A stretch of 64,000 nucleotides of DNA from Diphasiastrum complanatum (taxonomy: Eukaryota; Streptophyta; Lycopodiopsida; Lycopodiales; Lycopodiaceae): NCBI GenBank assembly GCA_029204225.1, contig CM055113.1:7717852-7781851 (forward strand), read 5' to 3'. The position numbers were made by a program, and so were the translations under genes. The notes beneath the pieces were generated by a model, which was not told where the DNA came from, did not search any database, and saw nothing but the letters and a program-made list of their open reading frames with translations. Below are positions 9,907-21,075 of the stretch, in pieces (the stretch's first letter is position 1; each line of letters starts with the position of its first letter).

Positions 9907-12242
9907 GATTCTAAATCTATGGTGTTTGATCATTTCATTATTTTCAAAGCTTATGTAGAAAAACAATTCTCATTCAAGATTAAAGCTCTTAGAAGTGATG
10001 GAGGCGGTGAATATATCTCCAATAAATTTCAAGATTTTTGTTAGCTTGAAGGCATTAAAAGAGAGTTTTCTTGTGCCTACTCTCCATCTCAAAATGGAGT
10101 GGCCGAGAGAAAGAATAGATCTCTATGTGTATGTGCCAAATCTATGAGAATTGAGGCATCTTTGCCCAAAGATTCTTGTGGAGAAGCCATTAATTGTGCA
10201 AATTATCTTTGCAATAGGCTCCCACGTATAGCTCTTGGAGGAAAGTCAGCATATGAAATCTTATTTTTGAAGAAGCCTTAGGTTGATCACCTTAGAGTTT
10301 TTGAATGCTTATGCTTTGTCCATATTCCCTTGGAAACAAGGAAGAAGGAAGATCCTAGTGCATGCAAAGGGATCATGGTTGGATACTCATCCACCAAGAA
10401 GGCCTATAGAGTCTTTATACTCTCTACTTCTCAAGTTATTGAAAGTAGAGATGTTGTCTTTCATGAAGATCAACACTCATCTTTTGAAGAGGCGGAGATC
10501 AAGAAATCTATGGATGCATCATCAACTATTGATTTTGAAGAAAATCATGATGTGATGGGGTCGAGATTTGAAGAAGACTCTCCTTGGATTTTCTCACCAA
10601 GAAGATCCATGAGAGATAGATCCGAGCCTAAGAGGCTCTCATATGTTGACAAAGGCAAACAAGTGGACCTTGATTCCACTAATTATGTTTTTTATGTCTC
10701 TCATGAAGAGACAAAGAATGTACAAGAGGCACTCAATACCAAGGAGTGGTATGATGCCATGAAGCAAGAGTATGATGCATTGATCACCAACAATACTTGG
10801 GAGCTTGTGGATCCTCCATCCAACAAGCATGTGATTGGTTGCAAGTGGGTATTTCGGATCAAATTCAATCATGATGGCACCATCAACAAGCATAAAGCAA
10901 GATTATGTGCCAAAGGATTTGCTCAAATCCATGGTATTGATTATGAGCAGACCTTTGCACCCATTGCAAAGATGGTGACAATAAGAATTCTTATTTCTCT
11001 TGCTTGTTTTTTCAAGTGGAAGGTGTTCCAATTAGATGTATCTAATGCTTTTCTAAATGGTTATCTTGAGGAGGAGATCTATATGGAACAACCTCAAGGA
11101 TTCATCAAGGATGAGTCCAAAGTGTGCTTGCTCTTCAAAAGTCTTTATGGACTCAAGCAAGCACCAAGATCATGGTATTCAAGACTTAATTCTTTCCTTA
11201 TCTCACTAGGATTTACTCTAAGTGACTATGATCCTTCCATGTATCTAAAGTTTGTTGATAGCAATATTGCCATTCTTCTAATTTATGTTGATGACATTAT
11301 TCTTTGTGAAAGTTGTATCAAGCTAGTTGATGAAGCTAAGCTAGCACTTGGATGTGAGTTTAAAATGCAAGATCTAGGAGAAATACATTACATCCTAGGC
11401 CTAGAGATTGATTTTTATGAAGATCATGTTTCTATATGCCAATCTAGATATGCTCACTCTATGTTGAAAAACTTCATATGGAAAATTCTAAGAGCATAGA
11501 TACTCCAATGGAGCAAATTGTAAAAGATCCTAATAAAGGTGATGAAAGATCCTTTGAGAACATCACAGTTTTTAGGAGTCTTGTAGGCTCCTTGATTTGG
11601 CTTACCATTACTAGGCCCGATCTAAGTTTTTGTGTGCACAAATTGAGTCAATTTATGCAAGATCCTAAGATCCATCATTGGAAGATGGCCAAGAGGAATC
11701 TAAGATATGTATCTTCATCTTGTGATTATGGTCGACTTTATAAAAGTGATGATCTATCCATTGTTGGCTACTCGGATGCGGACTTTGCAAGTGACAAGAT
11801 GGATCAAAAGTCTATTAGTGCATACACTATCTTTCTTGGAGGCAATCTAATATCTTGGCTTTCCAAAAAGCAAGATACTATATCTCTCTCTTCATGTGAG
11901 GCCGAGTACAAAGCACTCACTACAACCACCAAAGAGGTGCTTTGGATCAAGAGATTATTATTGGAGCTAAAGTGCGTCAAGAAATATGACCTACCAGTGA
12001 TCAAGTGTGATAATATCTCGGCCCAAGCTCTTGCCAATAATCCCATATGTCATGCAAGAAGCAAGCACATAGAAGTGGCACACCATTTTGTGAGAGAAAA
12101 GCTTATTGGAGGAGAAAGCTATTTGGAGCATGTCAACTTGTCCTCTTGTATTTTCGATCTACTTACCAAGCCTTTGAGCAAAAGTGCTTTCATCAAGCAT
12201 AGATCTAATCTTGGAGTTATATCAAGATCAATCTTCATAGAT
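9907..12242 (+). pseudogene. Copia-1 pol: integrase (partial), reverse transcriptase, RNase H
   Basis: Gag, protease and the front of integrase are missing. The frame starts inside the integrase core (FDHFIIFKAYVEKQF, RSDGGGEY, SPSQNGVAERKNRS). RT runs from WELVDPPSNKHVIGCKW through KARLCAKGFAQIHGIDY, LDVSNAFLNG, SLYGLKQAPRSWY and the catalytic YVDD at 11,284-11,295. RNase H carries YSDADFASD, SLSSCEAEY and CDNISAQALANNP..HARSKHIE, ending at 12,258-12,260. Lesions are TAG at 10,042, TAG at 10,279 and a one-base loss near 11,474 between LKNF and HMENSKSIDTP. Everything else stays in frame, so the decay is light and the element fairly young. It is a deletion derivative that could only have moved with proteins from another copy. 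Confidence 0.93.
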
Positions 12243-12255
12243 AATTTTTTAGGAG

Positions 12256-12992
12256 TGTGAAGAATTGGAAAAGATTAACTATGTTAGATATAGTGGTCTT
12301 ATGTTTTTTACATCAAGCATCTAGGTGTAGGATGTTGATAGGAATAAATTTGGCATAGATGGCAAATTATGCATTTCCACTTGTAATGCCACTATTGAGA
12401 CAAAATAGAGTAAGAGGCTAAACACGTGCCAATTAGAGTGTAGACAAGTGTAGAGCTTTTGTTTGATGAATTCCAAGAGGTCCAATAGGATTTAGAGGTG
12501 GAACCTTGTGAGGTCCAATAGGAAATTGAGGTGTGCTTGAATATAGTCCAATAGAGCTAAGAGGTGCATGGATCAATGGTCCAATAGGATCAAGAGGTGA
12601 CAAAGTATGGTCCAATCATAGTTAAGCATAGTGGTAGCTCGTGGATCTACTAGTATCATTGAACTCCTCATTTTGGATCTAATTGATTTGGTGATTTCAT
12701 GGATTTTGTGAGTTATTAAATTTCTAGCTTTCTCTCTCTACCCAAGAGCTCATGATGTTTTTTTTCTCTATACCCGAGGAGAGCAGCTTGTTTTTACTTA
12801 GATTATTTTTTGAATACTTCCCACACGTGTGAGTGTGAGTTGGAAGTGATTGAATGCATGTAGTAGTGTGTTTTTGCCATAGAATCAAAGATAGATCTTG
12901 AATCTCAATCTAGTCTTGATCTTGGTGCATCTACACACCTTAGGAGATCACAAGTACATGTTGTGGACAATCCACACGTGTGAAATTCAACA
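12256..12992 (+). mobile_element. Copia-1 LTR 2 (737 bp)
   Basis: It follows the polypurine run AGGAG and starts TGTGAAGAATTG. It ends ...AAATTCAACA and is directly followed by another primer site, so it is the 3' LTR of one element and the 5' LTR of the next. It holds five CCAAT boxes spaced 31-34 bases apart (12,482, 12,514, 12,548, 12,581, 12,612). Confidence 0.93.
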
Positions 12993-13179
12993 TGGTATCA
13001 GAGCCTACCTAAGGTTACCGTGCATTTTGAACCATTTGGAACATGTCAACTCGTCCTCTTGTATTGCCGATCTACTCACCAAGCCTTTGAGCAAAAGTGC
13101 TTTCATCAAGCATAGATTTAATCTTGGAGTTATATCAAGATCAATGCTCAATTCTTCATAGATAATTTTTTAGGAGGAG
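12993..13179 (+). mobile_element. Copia-1 minimal internal remnant (primer site plus RNase H tail)
   Basis: The primer site TGGTATCAGAGC (12,993-13,004) and a few bases of leader run straight into the end of pol (LEHVNSSSCIADLLTKPL). A stop and the polypurine run AGGAGGAG follow, just before LTR 3. Nearly the whole internal region is deleted. Confidence 0.9.
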
Positions 13180-13915
13180 TGTGAAGAATTGAAAAAGATT
13201 ATCTATGTTAAATATAGGGGTCTCATGTTTTTTACATCAAGCATCTAGGTGTAGGATGTTGATAGGAATAAATTTGGCATAGATGGCAAATTATGCATTT
13301 CCACTTGTAATGCCACTATTGAGAGAAAGTAGAGTAAGAGGCTAAACATGTGCCAATTAGAGTGTAGACAAGTGTAAAGCTTTTGTTTGATGAATTCCAA
13401 GAGGTCTAATAGGATTTAGAGGTGGAACCTTGTGAGGTCCAATAGGAAATTGAGGTGTGCTTGAATATAGTCCAATAGAACTAAGAGGTGCATGGATCAA
13501 TGGTCCAATAGGATCAAGAGGTGACAAAGTATGGTCCAATCATAGTTAAGCATAGTGGTAGCTCGTGGATCTACTATTATCATTGAACTCCTCATTTTGG
13601 ATCTAATTGATTTGGTGATTTCATGGATTTTGTGAGTTATTAGATTTCTAGCTTTCTCTCTCTACCCAAGAGCTCATGATGTTTTTTCTCTCTATACCCG
13701 AGGAGAGCAGCTTGTTTTTACTTAGATTATTTTTTGAATACTTCCCACACGTGTGAGTGAGAGTTGGAAGTGATTGAATGCATGTAGTAGTATGTTTTTG
13801 CCATAGAATCAAAGATAGATCTTGAATCTCAATCTAGTCTTGATCTTGGTGCATCTACACACCTTAGGAGATCACAAGTACATGTTGTGGACAATCCACA
13901 CGTGTGAAAACAACA
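13180..13915 (+). mobile_element. Copia-1 LTR 3 (736 bp)
   Basis: Same ends and the same number of CCAAT repeats as LTR 2, and visibly very close to it in sequence. A third primer site follows at 13,916-13,927. Confidence 0.93.
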
Positions 13916-14635
13916 TGGTATCAGAGCCTACCTAAGGTTACCGTGCATTTTGATCCATTGAAGTGAAAACTACTCATCAACCTTGAGCTAGAAGTTGTCA
14001 AGGCCCATTTTCCTAGCTATCTTGTTCAATTTTGGATCAAAAGAGATCAAAAGGACATTGATTGGGTCTGACCTGGTACTATATGGAATCAGGTGCTCAG
14101 ACACGTGTGAGGAATATCCAATTTCGGTTTGAAAGTTCTCTCTCATGCTTGATCCATCTATCTTGCTTGATAGCTTCTTTTAAAGCTATTTTTGTCTAGT
14201 TTCTGAAGCAATCAATTGCATTCCATTTGGTTGAGCCAATCAAAAGCTATAAGCTTTTGAAGAGGGTTAGGTAGGGCACCTAGACCTGGGTGGACACATT
14301 TGGTTTGGTCAAGAGATTGCTTGGTTGATCCAAAATCACAGTTGTATGCTTGCCAATCTCATCTATATGTGATCTAGGCACTGTTTTGAGATCGTAGCCA
14401 TTTTGTTTCATGCAATATCATTGTATTTGAGTCAAATTTGGTTTCTTAGAGTACTTCACACGTGCTAAGAGTGTTTGATCCTAAATTTGCCCATACTCCA
14501 TCATTTGATGTGAAATAGATTTGTGTAGCTAGTGAGAATCAATTCACAAATAGTTGCAAGATCTTTCATAGGAGGAGATAGTACTCTATTATTGGATCCT
14601 ATTGAGAGTGTGTAGCAACATTTACTGTTCATCAT
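13916..14635 (+). mobile_element. Copia-1 leader, fullest copy
   Basis: Primer site, then about 700 bases of untranslated leader. The first 410 bases match 9,481-9,906, and the rest (from CAAAATCACAG, near 14,333) is the part missing in the first element. There is no open frame of note. Confidence 0.8.
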
Positions 14636-15110
14636 TTGAGTATCTATGAGGCTAAGAATACCTCTAGGCTTCTCACTCTAAGGAATCAAATCTTTCAAAG
14701 TAGCCAAAAGAGTGATGAGAGTGCATCTAGTTATGTTTTGAGAGTAATGGATGTCCAAACTGCCTTCGTCAACGAGACTATCGAAGAGGAAATCTATATA
14801 TTGCAACCAGAGGGATACGAGCTGAAGGGTAAGGAGCGCCTAGTGTGCTAAATTCACAAGGCTCTCTATGGTTTAAAACAGTCACCAAGAGCCATGTTTT
14901 AGAAGATCAATGCACTTCTAATCAAGAATGGTTTTATTCCAAACTCGGCAGACTCGAATGTTTATTTCAAGTATGTTTCTATTTCCTTCATTATCATCTC
15001 TCATTATGTCGATGATACATTACTATTTAGTAACAATGTGAATTTATTGAAGGATATGAAATGCATGCTAGCACAGAGTACCGAATGACTTATATGGGTC
15101 CAGCCCATTA
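14636..15110 (+). pseudogene. Copia gag - reverse transcriptase chimera
   Basis: A gag segment (EAKNTSRLLTLRNQIF, ESASSYVLR) passes in frame into RT of another copia lineage (MDVQTAFVNETIEEEIY, then LQPEGYELKGKERLVC). After a stop it continues with HKALYGLKQSPRAMF and HYVDDTLLFSNN. The join falls at VLRV/MDV. A comparable gag join with a different pol segment is at about 55,612. It is broken by two stops and is not functional. Confidence 0.8.
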
Positions 15111-15264
15111 CTGTCTCGGAATCCATATCTGTTTCCCTTTCCCAAATATCATCACCAACAAAGTTTTCTGAACGGCTCTTTCCTTTCTCCTGTTCCGATC
15201 ATCCACCTGTAATGATTGGATGTAGAACATGCAACCTTGAACGCAACCCATCTCCAAGATGTTC
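15111..15264. other. No recognisable gene
   Basis: Short spacer between the copia chimera and the truncated RBR copy. Nothing identified. Confidence 0.4.
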
Positions 15265-15990
15265 ACTCCAAGGAGATGATGCTCTTTTGGTCAAATGAGC
15301 CAAGGAACGTGCAAACTAGAAATCATAGTCTTGTATTACGTCCAATTGGGAGAACCTGGAGGTCTCCCTTAGGGCCATCTCCTGGTCCTCCGCCTTCCGA
15401 GTAAGACTACCCAGCTCCAAGCTCTTGCGATAGATAGCATTGCGTCTGTCTTGTTCTGCGCAACCTGCATATTGTATCTCATGTGAGGGACAGGATAAGA
15501 CCAAGTATGCTACGTAATAATTGAGATAATATAAACATTCTGAACAATCAATCTTGCAACTAGGGCTATCCATATAGGTTAGAATAAAATATACATCCTG
15601 AAGAATTAAACTAGTAGCGACTGAAATCTATGTAGCTTGAATATTTTCCGCAAAATCAAACTCACAGCGAAGCTTATCTCTTCTGATCGAGATCACCGAG
15701 TTCACAGCACAGGCATCATTGTCCTGGGAAAAATCAAAGCAAGCTTCTTTTGCTTCAAGAATGGCTCTCGCCATTTCGATCCTTTGTCTCTTTGCTGCTG
15801 CCATTATTCTGGCTCTCACCATTTCGATCTTTTGTCTCTTTGCTGCTGCCAATTCTTCCATTATTCTGGCTCTCACCATTGCGATCTTTTGTCTCTTTAC
15901 TGCTGCCAATTCTTCCATTGAAGTATCCAGTGCTAGACCTAGTCGCTCAATTATCAGAGCACAAAAAGCAGCTCTTGTTCACTCCTTAGC
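15265..15990 (-). pseudogene. RBR (RING-IBR-RING) E3 ligase gene, truncated copy: exons 1 and 2
   Basis: This is the inverted partner of the fuller copy at 42,070-43,912. Exon 1 (about 15,987 to 15,666) encodes a basic, 19-residue tandem repeat (EELAAAKRQKIEMVRARIM-like, about three copies), then ILEAKEACFDFSQDN and SVISIRRDKLRC, ending at donor T|GTGAGT. Exon 2 (15,464 to about 15,280) gives CAEQDRRNAIYRKS, LELGSLTRKAEDQEMALRE and TSRFSQLDVIQDYDF. A TAG follows at 15,316-15,318 where the other copy has CAG. Homology ends near 15,280, before any RING domain. Exon 2 stays in frame here, unlike in the other copy. This copy has no LTR in exon 1 and so preserves the empty site of the solo LTR at 41,333. 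Confidence 0.7.
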
Positions 15991-16560
15991 TAATAAGAGC
16001 TCGTTTCTGTAAACGAGCTTCTGCTCCTACTAAGTAGTGCTGACTACAATGTATTATAGCGCATGAATTACAATGTATTAGGGTACTAGAGAGGACATTT
16101 TGCCCATGAAAGATTTTTAGAATTTTTAGGTGACTAATGGAGGGCCGACCCTAAGTTTTTTGAAAATTCAAATTCGGCAGAATGTCCTATGCCCGAGCAC
16201 CTTCCATTGAGTAATGGGTACCTATGCTTTTATTCGCATAAATATTATGAAACATATTAGCACTTGAGCTGTCTTTTTTTTTTAATTCACATGACAATTA
16301 CACAAGAGAATAGGCATTATGAAATGGAATAACACTTGAAATTATGCCATGCAACATGCCACTTGGATGTTGCAAAAATATCAGTGGCACATTCTGCTTT
16401 TTATGCTGTCCAAAAAATGGACAGAATAAGCAAGAGGCATCCATTACGTGGATGTCTTGAACATGAACATGCAAGAGAGTCGAGTGTCGAGATATGGGCG
16501 AAGCTGTTACCTTTATTGTACACTACTCCCTCTAAAAGTTGTCACCTCCTTGTTAAGTGG
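15991..16560. repeat. Upstream flank of the RBR copy, shared with 40,945-41,330
   Basis: About 16,000-16,335 is repeated in inverted orientation at 41,330-40,945. 16,336-16,560 is present only here. No gene was recognised in it. It includes a small inverted pair around GCCATGCAACATGCCAC. Confidence 0.6.
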
Positions 16561-17160
16561 GCACAACAAACTTCCCCAAATATGGAATAAATAAATCGTT
16601 CATTAGTTTCTGAAATGTTGCTGGTCCAAAAGACAACACTGAAAACTCATAATGGTCAAATCTAGTACGACATCCAGTCCTTTGGACATCTTCATGTTTA
16701 ATGTCTTGAGATCTATCTTAGTGAAGTATTTAGCCCCACCTAAGCAATCTAGGTGGTCATCCATCCTGGATAACAAATATTTATTCTTCTTAATAGTCAC
16801 TTTGTTCAATGAGTTGTAATCCACGCACATCCAGAAACCTCCATCATTCTTCACTTTCAGAAGAATAGGAGCATGGTGACTCATTGGGTTTGATATGTCC
16901 CATCATCATATAGTTTTCTATTTGATTTAAAATCTCTACTTCATCTTTCGGAGATAACCATTAAGGTTGTCTAGAGATACGTTGACCTCCTAAAAATAAC
17001 TCTATCTTATGGTCTACTAATCTAGATGGCAGTAAACCATGAGATAACTTTGATGGCAAAACATCCTTAAATTCATTATGATTTGATTTTTCATTGCTTG
17101 TTCGTAATTTATACTTACAGTGTTAAGAATTTGTAGCGGCCTAAGTCACCTATCGTGCGT
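16561..17160 (-). pseudogene. Gypsy RT relic, left inverted arm
   Basis: The minus strand gives the clearest view of this RT start: SHHAPILLKVKNDGGFW, MCVDYNSLNKVTIKKNKY, LLSRMDDHLDCLGGAKYF and TKIDL, with the preceding EFKDV, SHGL and SRLVDHKIE motifs up to about 17,100. After TKIDL it degenerates. The right arm keeps only the first part (40,780-40,940). Confidence 0.85.
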
Positions 17161-17608
17161 AGATTCATTCCCAAGGGAATAGTGCTTCCCTTGCGAAGTT
17201 AGCTTGCAAAAACTGTCCTTCTGCTAATCTAACCACACCTAATTAGCCACAAGCAACAAGCAAGAGATGGTGGAGGCAACTTACACCCATCCCTCTCAAC
17301 AAATCTAATGGTACTAAGAAAGCACAAAGCACTCACATGTTTCATGTGATTTGAGCCCTTTTAGCATTTTTATTAACAACTTGACTTAGGGCCTCTAATG
17401 TCATCTTAGAGTTCTAAGCCCCTAGTCGCTTATTCCTACTTCTACAAGTTCTACAGAACTAATTTGCATCCTCATTGGGTGGGTTTATACACATAGGAAG
17501 CTAGCACCCTCGCACTTATTACTCTACTGTACAATGTACTATGGTGAGCCCCACTTAGTAAGCTTGTCCAACAATAGTTTAGTGGTGGGACTCACTAAGT
17601 GCTCAACA
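17161..17608 (-). mobile_element. Ty3-gypsy LTR (left arm; inner end uncertain)
   Basis: On the minus strand a polypurine tract (AGGTGGGGGATAC) precedes TGTTGAGCACTTAGTGAGTC at 17,608, the expected 3' LTR junction after integrase. The matching LTR at 40,252 begins TGTTGGGCAATTAGTGGGTC. The other end is not defined: LTR-like sequence passes without a visible CA end or primer site into an RT relic, so the two were joined by rearrangement. Confidence 0.7.
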
Positions 17609-19735
17609 GTATCCCCCACCTAAATAGGTGATGGTCCATGACACTTGCTTGCATTTGCTGTAGTAAAAGATTGTCGACACGTTTATTGCTGGTGATGAGG
17701 TGCTTCAAGAAAAGCATGGATATAGATCGCTTATGTAAAACCTGGTGGCAACCAGTACTTGCATAATTGGCTACCTGTGATGGGCGTAGGAAACGATGTC
17801 CCATCCATTGTCTCTAAAGTCAATGCCCCTTGCAATAGAATGTCAGTGATGTGATAAGGGCCTTCACCAGTGAGCTTTAATTTTTCTTTGATCGCGTTTG
17901 TCTTGTACATGAGGACCAAATCTCCTTTCTTGAGATATTTTTTGGAAGACAATGATCATGCCAAGTCTTGCATCATTTTTTTTCTACAACAAGGGCATGG
18001 ACCGCTAACAAGCATGTTTCACACAACTTGTGTAGCACTTCATGATGAAGGTGGAGTGATTTTGTATGATCTAATCGTTGTACTCTGGCAATATGAAGAG
18101 ATGGAACGAGAAATTCCATCGGCATGACTGTATCTTGGCCATACACCAGTTGGAATGGTGTTTGTTCGGTGCTTCCTTTGTATGCAGTTCTGAAAGCCGA
18201 TAGAGCAGCATGTAGCTTGTGCTCCTAATCTGATCTGCTTGCTTCCAAGTTCTTTGTCAAAATGTCGCACAGAATTTTATTAGAAGATTTGGCTTGGCCA
18301 TGGCCTCTTGGGTAATAAGGTGTGCTAAAAATAAGGATCATGAAGAACTCTTCTAATAGGACCCTAATAGTATCATTGACAAAGTTCCTCAATTGCTCAC
18401 TATCTCCACTGGGCATCTCAAGTGCACACTGATATTTTTGTATAGGAACTTCGCAGTGGACCTAGCCTCTTCTACACGCACTACTTTGGCTTCAACTCAC
18501 TTGGGGATAATCCGTAGTCACCATAATATATCGGGCTTGGGTACTGCAAGCAGCTGGGTGAATAGGGCCAGTATAATTGAGTCCCCATTTTTAAATGGCG
18601 CTTGAGCCAATACAGAATGTAACGGCTCATAGTTCGCCTTTGTTGGTCTATGTACCCTCTGACATGCATCACATTAGTTGATATACACTTTAGTATCCTT
18701 ATGCATTGTTGGCCACCAGGATTGTAGAATCTTACGTAGTGTAACTTTTGATGCAAAGTCTCCACCGCCTCCCATTGCTTCATGCGAGAGGGACATGATT
18801 TACTTGTATTATGAGGAAGGCAAGATACATTGTCGAATGATATTATCTGCCCCTCTTTGATACAGTTGGCCTGCAATCAGTTGGTATGGTCAAGCTTTAG
18901 GTACAAGCTTCCGTTGTTGCGCCTTGGATAGTGACCAATTAGGTTGGTCGTTCATCAAATACTCGACTATGTCTGCGGCCCAATCTGGAACAACATCCAC
19001 GTAAAATAAAACAGCATCCGGTTAACTCATCATCAGTCTGGGAATCCTTTTGCATTGATTTGATTCATGATACGTGATCCGCCATATAATTTTGCTTTGC
19101 GTACCAATATATAGAAATCGAACTCCAGCAACAAGAGTAGCCATCTAGTGATTCTCCGTGTGTTGCAGGTTTTGTTGATTAGGTAGAGCAAAGGTTGATG
19201 ATTAGTATAGAATATAAAGTGTATTGCCATGAGATAATGGCAAAACTTCTTGATCGCAAATATCATTGTCAAGGCCCTGACTCGGTCATTGAATAATTAA
19301 TTTGAGCATCGTTGAGTTGTCAATTGACGAAGCGAATAGAAAAATCTTGGCTGGGTCAAGATGGCTCCTATAGCATACTTTGATGCATAAGTAAATTGGC
19401 CAATTGGGAGTGCCGTAAGATTGGTGCAGATATAAGTGCTTTCTTCGTCCAATGTGGATCAATTCTTGTAGATAGGACGTGCCAAATCTGAAAATAACAT
19501 AATGAAGATCCTGTAGTAATTGGCATGCCCCATAAAAACATAAGCTTCACAAATTGTTCCAAGGGGTAGAAGATCCATGATAATACACATCTGAGACAGA
19601 TCAGTGGCATTCTTGTGTCTAGATACAATGTGGCCAAAGATAAGACCATATGTGACACAAAACTGGCATTTTTCTAGGTCCAATGATATTGGAAATTTGC
19701 AACATTGTAGAAGCACTTTCTCCAAACATTGTAGA
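17609..19735 (-). pseudogene. Ty3-gypsy pol: RT thumb, RNase H, integrase (left arm)
   Basis: On the minus strand, in order: the RT thumb at 19,735-19,460 (LDLEKCQFCVTYGLIFGHIV, MGHANYYRIF, FSDLARPIY); RNase H at about 19,360-19,033 (MTMIFAIKKFCHYLMAIHFI, FYTNHQPLLYLINK, a LLLLEFDFYILVRK block); the zinc-finger part of integrase near 18,880-18,600 (QCDACQR-like, decayed); the integrase core at 18,416-18,225 (SGDSEQLRNFVNDT, FSTPYYPRGHGQAKSSNKIL); and the C-terminal chromatin-facing part at 17,952-17,745 (YLKKGDLVLMYK, KLTGEGPYHITDIL). Frame-shifts and stops separate the pieces. The same segments occur at 38,812-40,129 and 47,766-48,590 on the plus strand. Confidence 0.9.
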
Positions 19736-20130
19736 AACCCAAAGAGATATCTTCTATAAGAATGAATGAGAGAAGAATGAGAGAGATGAATTTCTCCCAT
19801 GCTTGTATCCTAATTATAATAGCCTCTTTTCCAATTTGGATGCTCTTACACAAGCTTATCTGCTTATGGAAGTTTCTAGATCTCTTCCAAACCCTAGATC
19901 TAATATGACTAGATTCAATGCATCTCTACTAATTAATTAGAGTAGGTCCAAATTTGACTTTATCAACTTGCCTAAGTTCTCAAAAATAGTAAATCCACCA
20001 TTCTTGGGCCTTATCTACTTAATAAAGTCTATATCTAGGATAAAAATGTATATTGGCCTCAAATTTGCCAAATAACCTCAACATGACTAAACTAAACTAA
20101 TTGATATGTTTCACACTTTCTTCAACTCAA
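19736..20130 (-). mobile_element. Partial copia-type LTR
   Basis: On the minus strand a TGTGAAACATATCAATTAG start (about 20,117) is followed by sequence resembling the beginning of the copia-2 LTR. It carries a CTCTCTCATTCTTC stretch and is cut at 19,736, where the gypsy RT begins. No second LTR or primer site goes with it. Confidence 0.45.
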
Positions 20131-21075
20131 TTTAAAATTTAGAATTAGACTTTGAATACAAATATAGTTAAAATCTGGTTAAAACATAATTACAAATCAT
20201 GATACATAATAACACACCTAGAAAGCACTCTCCCACACCAAGTTCATATAGCAACTGTATTTCTCAAAAACAAAATACATTGTACATATAGCTTTTGTTT
20301 TGTCAATCCATGCATGGTCGAGATTGCCATGTGTCTCGTGGACTTGCCTCGTGGCAAGGCCAACTCGTCCTAATCTACTGATCGAACCCATAGTACAGTA
20401 GCACAATAGTTCTTTTTTTATTTTAACTCTCTCTCTAAAAGTAGAATCTACTTTTTATTCACTCATCAAAATTAACAAACTTTAAGTAGTAGAGAGTTTT
20501 GATCTAAACTTATCAGACTTTTCATGTGGCCATTTTATTTTTTTTAATGATTTTTTCTCTGAATACTACTTCGCTACACCGTAGATTTTCATATTGAACC
20601 ACCTCATGCACATTGAAGTGTTTAAGACCTTATATATTGGCTCTAAGCATGTGCAGTGTCTAGTTTTTAATAGTTGCAACTTCACTTTTTGTAACCTTTA
20701 TCAAGTGTAGATTCTTCAATATCAATTAGGCTTTATATGTTTTTAGATTATTTGAATTCCAAGTTGAAGCCTACACCTCAATTTATAAGTAGCATTGTTT
20801 TCACGCATATATAGTCATTTTTTTATGTGGAATCTAGACTTGGAATGACTTGAGGCTACATTTATTGGAGTGTCTTACTCTTGTTTGAAGAATCAAGTGA
20901 TCTTAATTTCAAAGTGTTTTTTTTTATTACCAAAGTATTGTTAATGATAGTTTATATAATACTTTATCGGATTTATATGAATTTTCTAAATATCATAAAG
21001 ATGAAATTTCATCTTTTGTCATGTGCAATGTTTGCTCATAGAAGAGGCATTCGACAGTACTTGAGCTGTTTTTAG
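20131..21075. other. No recognisable gene
   Basis: A/T-rich sequence without a convincing coding frame. The frame at 20,881-21,072 is hydrophobic and compositionally biased, and I do not call it. This block and the next are absent from the inverted arm at 38,700-38,815. Confidence 0.4.

Noticed and set aside
12433-12615. 60-codon antisense frame with PIGP repeats in copia-1 LTRs
   Set aside because: Open because the CCAAT repeat has a 33-base period. It lies in U3, antisense to the element, with no sign of translation.
15628-15921. Plus-strand hydrophobic frames opposite RBR exon 1
   Set aside because: Antisense shadows of the repeated basic helix. Splice phases support the minus strand.
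20320-20400. B-box-like sequence near GGTTCGAT on the minus strand
   Set aside because: The final CC of the box is missing and no tRNA-like arms surround it.
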